This document shows positions 4,257-7,016 of a stretch of DNA of 7,016 nucleotides, one piece after another. The position numbers and the translations under genes were made by a program. The stretch's first letter is position 1; the number at the start of each line of letters is the position of its first letter. Under the pieces are notes generated by a model that was not told where the DNA came from, searched no databases, and saw nothing but the letters and a program-made list of their open reading frames with translations. Origin of the DNA: an uncultured Collinsella sp. (GTDB lineage Bacteria > Actinomycetota > Coriobacteriia > Coriobacteriales > Coriobacteriaceae); assembly GCA_900548075.1 (NCBI GenBank), contig URJD01000094.1, positions 1 through 7,016 on the forward strand, given 5' to 3'.

Positions 4257-6116
4257 CTACTCCTCGCCCTCGAGCTTTTCGCTCGCCTCGAGCCACGCCA
4301 TCTCCAACTCGTCCATGGCGGCGTGAGCCTCGTCGATCTTTGCCTGCTGCTCGCCCAGCGCCGTGTAGTTGGTGGGGTCTACCTGGGCCATCGCGGCCTC
4401 GGCCTCCTCCACGCGGGCGCGCTGCGTCTCCATCTTGCGCTCGAGTGAGCTCACCTCGCGGCGGAGCTTCTGGCGCTCGGCGTTGGACAGGCCGTTGGGC
4501 TGACCGCTCGACTTGGGCTTGTCGGAAGCAGCCGCCGCCGTACCGGTGTCGAACGTGCCGGTCTTGGCGCTTGGTGCGCCCACGGGCTCGCCCTCGGCGG
4601 TAGCGTTGCACAGGCGAAGGTACTGGTCCACGCCACCGGGCATATGCGTCAGGTGGCCGTCGAGCAGCGCCCACTGCTGGTCGGTCACGCGCTCCATCAA
4701 GAAGCGGTCGTGCGTCACCAGGATCAGCGTGCCGGGCCAGCCGTCGAGCAGATCCTCGACAATCGCCAGCATGTCGGTATCCAGGTCGTTGCCGGGCTCG
4801 TCCAGGATGAGCACGTTGGGCTCGTCCAGGATTGTCAGTAGCAGCGACAGGCGACGGCGCTGGCCGCCCGAAAGATCGCCGATGCGGCTCCAGAGCTGCT
4901 GGGTCGTAAAGCCCAGGCGCTCGCAAAGCTTCTCAGGCGAAGTCTCCTTGCCGTCGATGACGTAGTACTTCTTATAGTTGCTGAGCACCTCGCGGATCGT
5001 GTCGCCCATGTAGGGTTCGAGCTCCTCGAGCTGCTGCGACAGCACGCCAAAGCGCACTGTCTGGCCAATCTTTACACGGCCGCGCAGGGGCGCGATCTTG
5101 CCCTGAATCACGTCAAGCAGTGTGGACTTGCCGGCGCCGTTCTCGCCCAAAAGGCCATAGCGGTCGCCCGCGCCAATAAGCCAGGTCACATCGGTGAGCA
5201 CCTGCTTGGGCGCGCCATCGGTATCCGCATAGCCGGCGTCCACGTCGACCACATCGATAACCTGCTTGCCCAGGCGGCTCACGGCTAGGCGCTTGAGCTC
5301 CAGCTCGTCACGTACGGGCGGCACGTCGGCGATGAGTTCGCGAGCGGCATCCACGCGAAACTTGGGCTTGGTAGAACGAGCCTGGGCACCGCGGGAGAGC
5401 CATGCAAGCTCCTTGCGCGCCATGTTGCGACGGCGCTCCTCGGTAACCGCGGCCATGCGGTCGCGCTCCACGCGCTGCAGGATATATGCGGAGTAACCGC
5501 CCTCGAAGGGATCGACCTGGCCGTCGTGGACCTCCCACATACTGGTACAGACCTCGTCCAAGAACCAGCGGTCGTGCGTGACCACAAGCATCGCGCCCTG
5601 GCCGCGCTGCCAGCGGGCCTTTAAGTGACGCGCGAGCCAGTTGATGGTGCGCATGTCCAGGTGGTTGGTGGGCTCGTCGAGCATGAGCACGTCGTAGTCG
5701 CCGATCAGCAGGCGCGCGAGGTCCACGCGACGGCGCTGGCCGCCCGAAAGCTCGCCCACCGTGCCCTCCCAGGGCACATCGCTAATAAGGCCGGCCAGAA
5801 TCTGGCGCGTACGCGGGCTCGAGGCCCACTCGTATTCGGGCGTGTCACCGACGACGGCATGATGCACGGTGTCGGTATCGACCAGGTTATCCTTTTGGCC
5901 GAGCAATCCAATCGTCGTGCCGCGGCGGTGCGTCACGCGTCCGTCATCGGGCTCCAGCGTGCCGGCGAGCACGCTCAGCAGTGTCGACTTGCCGTCGCCG
6001 TTTTTACCGACAATACCAATGCGGTCACCCTCGCCCACGCCGAGCGTCACGCTATCGAAAATATGCTTGGTGGGAAACTCTAGGCTGACGGAATCGCATC
6101 CCAAAAGAATCGCCAT
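4257..6116 (-). CDS. uup: ABC-F family ATPase, Uup-like
   Basis: This 619-residue soluble protein has two ABC domains and no membrane segment, as in ABC-F translation factors that act at the ribosome. Domain 1 has Walker A GKNGDGKST (37-45), signature LSGGQ (123-127) and DEPTNHLD (147-154). Domain 2 has Walker A GENGAGKST (324-332), LSGGQ (415-419) and DEPGNDLD (439-446), where G442 replaces the usual Thr. An Arg/Lys-rich linker (about 205-285) corresponds to the P-site tRNA-interacting region. The C-terminus (about 545-619) is a charged coiled coil, which with the second DEPxNDLD motif points to Uup rather than EttA. The ATG at 6116 is chosen because GAAGGAG lies eight bases upstream; an in-frame extension to 6230 would run through the pstB terminator. 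A TATCAT at 6152-6157 (minus) is a candidate -10. First gene of a unit with the HAD phosphatase. ABC-F is certain, the Uup subgroup likely. Confidence 0.92.
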   Translation of the reverse strand: MAILLGCDSVSLEFPTKHIFDSVTLGVGEGDRIGIVGKNGDGKSTLLSVLAGTLEPDDGRVTHRRGTTIGLLGQKDNLVDTDTVHHAVVGDTPEYEWASSPRTRQILAGLISDVPWEGTVGELSGGQRRRVDLARLLIGDYDVLMLDEPTNHLDMRTINWLARHLKARWQRGQGAMLVVTHDRWFLDEVCTSMWEVHDGQVDPFEGGYSAYILQRVERDRMAAVTEERRRNMARKELAWLSRGAQARSTKPKFRVDAARELIADVPPVRDELELKRLAVSRLGKQVIDVVDVDAGYADTDGAPKQVLTDVTWLIGAGDRYGLLGENGAGKSTLLDVIQGKIAPLRGRVKIGQTVRFGVLSQQLEELEPYMGDTIREVLSNYKKYYVIDGKETSPEKLCERLGFTTQQLWSRIGDLSGGQRRRLSLLLTILDEPNVLILDEPGNDLDTDMLAIVEDLLDGWPGTLILVTHDRFLMERVTDQQWALLDGHLTHMPGGVDQYLRLCNATAEGEPVGAPSAKTGTFDTGTAAAASDKPKSSGQPNGLSNAERQKLRREVSSLERKMETQRARVEEAEAAMAQVDPTNYTALGEQQAKIDEAHAAMDELEMAWLEASEKLEGEE

Positions 6117-6124
6117 GTGCCCTG

Positions 6125-6131
6125 CTCCTTC
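6125..6131 (-). promoter_or_regulatory. Ribosome binding site that sets the ABC-F start
   Basis: On the minus strand GAAGGAG stands eight bases before the ATG at 6116. It decides against the longer in-frame start at 6230, whose extra 38 residues lack family resemblance and overlap a terminator. Confidence 0.8.
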
Positions 6132-6151
6132 GTAGAAATTCAACGTTGTCC

Positions 6152-6157
6152 ATGATA
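6152..6157 (-). promoter_or_regulatory. Candidate -10 element for the ABC-F/HAD unit
   Basis: Minus-strand TATCAT matches the -10 consensus at five of six positions and lies about 35 nt upstream of the ABC-F start and downstream of the pstB terminator. No convincing -35 hexamer is visible at 16-18 nt, so this is tentative. Confidence 0.3.
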
Positions 6158-6183
6158 GCAGCGAAAAGGCGGGGCGCACACGA

Positions 6184-6224
6184 CACAAAAAGGCGGGCCA
6201 TCTCCCAAAAGAGATGACCCGCCT
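6184..6224 (-). terminator. Intrinsic terminator of the pstB transcript
   Basis: The arms 6191-6204 and 6211-6224 are 14 nt each and pair at 13 positions; the remaining pair is G-U in minus-strand RNA but C-A in plus-strand RNA, so the structure favours minus-strand transcription. The loop is six nt. On the minus strand the stem is followed by a run of T (complement of A at 6187-6191). It lies 56 nt past the pstB stop and separates pstB from the ABC-F gene. Confidence 0.88.
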
Positions 6225-6235
6225 CTCCAATCAGT

Positions 6236-6261
6236 CCCGCGGCAACCGTGGCCGCCGCGGG
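6236..6261 (-). other. Second hairpin in the pstB 3' untranslated region
   Basis: CCCGCGGC (6236-6243) and GCCGCGGG (6254-6261) form a perfect 8-bp stem around a 10-nt loop, between the pstB stop codon and its terminator. There is no T tract. It may stabilise the mRNA end; function unknown. Confidence 0.4.
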
Positions 6262-6279
6262 CCTCAAGCATGTCCCGGA

Positions 6280-7016
6280 CTAGGAGAACATGCCGGTGAG
6301 GTAATCATTCAGCCGCTTATCCTTGGGCCGTTGGAAAATCTCGTCGGTCTCGTCGTACTCGACCATATCGCCCATGTAGAAGAACGCCGTGCGGTTGGAC
6401 ACGCGCGACGCCTGCTCCATGTTGTGCGTCACGATGACGATGGCGCGCTCGGCCACAATCGACGACATAAGGTCCTCGATCGCCAGCGTCGAGATGGGGT
6501 CGAGCGCCGAGCAGGGCTCGTCAAACAGGATCACGTCGGGGTTGAGCGCCAGCGTGCGCGCAATGCACAGACGCTGCTGTTGACCACCCGAAAGCGCATA
6601 GGCGCTCTTGTCGAGCTTGTCCTTGACCTCGTCCCAAAGCGCCGCGCCACGCAGGCTTTCCTCGACCATGCGGTCGAGCTCGTCGCGGTCGGTGATGCCG
6701 TGGCGCTTAGGCGCAAACGTGATGTTGTCGCGAATGGACTTGCGGAACGGGTTGGGCTGTTGGAACACCATGCCAATGGAGCGACGCAGCTCGTAGGTGT
6801 TCTCGGTCTTGGTATTCACGTTGCGCCCACGGTAATTGATCTCGCCCTCCACGCGGCAGCCGCGAATCTCGCGATTCATGAGGTTGAGGCTACGCAAGAA
6901 GGTCGACTTACCGCAGCCCGAAGGCCCGATGAGCGCCGTGATCTCGCCCTTGTGAAAGTCGAGCGACGTATCGTGCAGCGCATGGTGGTCGCCATAGTAC
7001 ACGTTGACGTCCTTGG
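6280..7016 (-). CDS. pstB: Phosphate ABC transporter ATP-binding protein PstB, 5' end missing
   Basis: The frame runs off the right edge of the window; 244 residues are visible of about 250-260 expected, so only around ten N-terminal residues are lost. A GTG at 7002 is not the start: it encodes the first Val-Tyr-Tyr of the usual PstB segment (V-YYGD-ALHD), and the frame stays open upstream. PstB is the peripheral ATPase that powers phosphate import by PstSCAB at the membrane. Visible motifs are Walker A GPSGCGKST (6901-6927), the Q-loop region MVFQQPNPF, signature LSGGQ (6580-6594), Walker B with DEPCSALDP (around 6496-6522) and the switch His of VTHNMEQA (6424-6426). The ending with VEYDETDEIF and LTGMFS is typical of PstB. 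It is last in its operon: a terminator follows and no phoU is found downstream in this window. Confidence 0.96.
   Translation of the reverse strand, partial: KDVNVYYGDHHALHDTSLDFHKGEITALIGPSGCGKSTFLRSLNLMNREIRGCRVEGEINYRGRNVNTKTENTYELRRSIGMVFQQPNPFRKSIRDNITFAPKRHGITDRDELDRMVEESLRGAALWDEVKDKLDKSAYALSGGQQQRLCIARTLALNPDVILFDEPCSALDPISTLAIEDLMSSIVAERAIVIVTHNMEQASRVSNRTAFFYMGDMVEYDETDEIFQRPKDKRLNDYLTGMFS

Noticed and set aside
3414..4448. Plus-strand open frame of 344 codons
   Set aside because: It is antisense to the intact HAD phosphatase and the end of the ABC-F gene, begins inside a repeat and has no recognisable motif.
6117..6230. 38-residue N-terminal extension of the ABC-F protein
   Set aside because: It overlaps the pstB terminator, and the start at 6116 has a strong ribosome binding site and begins exactly where the ABC domain does.
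1..7016. CRISPR array, tRNA/rRNA, insertion sequence, toxin-antitoxin or phage-defence genes
   Set aside because: No regularly spaced repeats, tRNA-like folds, transposase motifs or defence-type domains are seen on either strand; the real genes account for nearly all of the sequence.

Overview
The window is a high-GC bacterial chromosomal segment that reads as ordinary, intact core sequence. The mixture of Firmicutes-like proteins (CadA/ZntA-type metal ATPase, MntR/DtxR-type regulator, PstB, Uup-like ABC-F) with strong G/C third-position bias suggests an actinobacterial gut-type organism, most plausibly Coriobacteriia (Collinsella-like). That placement is inferred from style, not from a marker gene.

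Layout. Positions 1-2572 (+ strand) hold a metal-efflux module: the 3' end of an ArsR/SmtB-family repressor with a complete alpha-5 metal site, a free-standing 72-residue HMA metal-binding protein, and a P1B-type (Zn/Cd/Pb class) ATPase that has no HMA domain of its own and instead starts with ten consecutive basic residues. A palindrome resembling an SmtB/ArsR operator lies just upstream of the ATPase. Positions 2573-2855 are a convergent intergenic gap filled largely by a 127-nt near-perfect palindromic element plus a GC-rich hairpin. Positions 2856-3245 (- strand) encode a short DtxR/MntR-family metalloregulator. Positions 3246-3479 hold its upstream region with repeated AGTTAGCC-like half-sites, and a GTCCCCA(A/G)GTGCCGG tandem repeat next to the HAD gene. 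Positions 3480-6116 (- strand) hold a tightly coupled pair: a Uup-like ABC-F ATPase followed by a Cof-type HAD phosphatase. Positions 6280-7016 (- strand) hold the phosphate-transport ATPase pstB, cut by the window edge and followed by a strong intrinsic terminator.

How the genes work together. The repressor, HMA protein and ATPase form a metal-sensing, metal-binding and metal-export unit; the DtxR-type regulator is a second, convergent metal sensor, probably for Mn/Fe. The ABC-F and HAD genes form a separate unit, and pstB is the end of a phosphate-uptake operon. I see no new defence, mobile or biosynthetic system. The most interesting items are the split HMA/poly-lysine ATPase arrangement with its internal operator, the 127-nt palindrome, and the two repeat clusters around 3270-3470.
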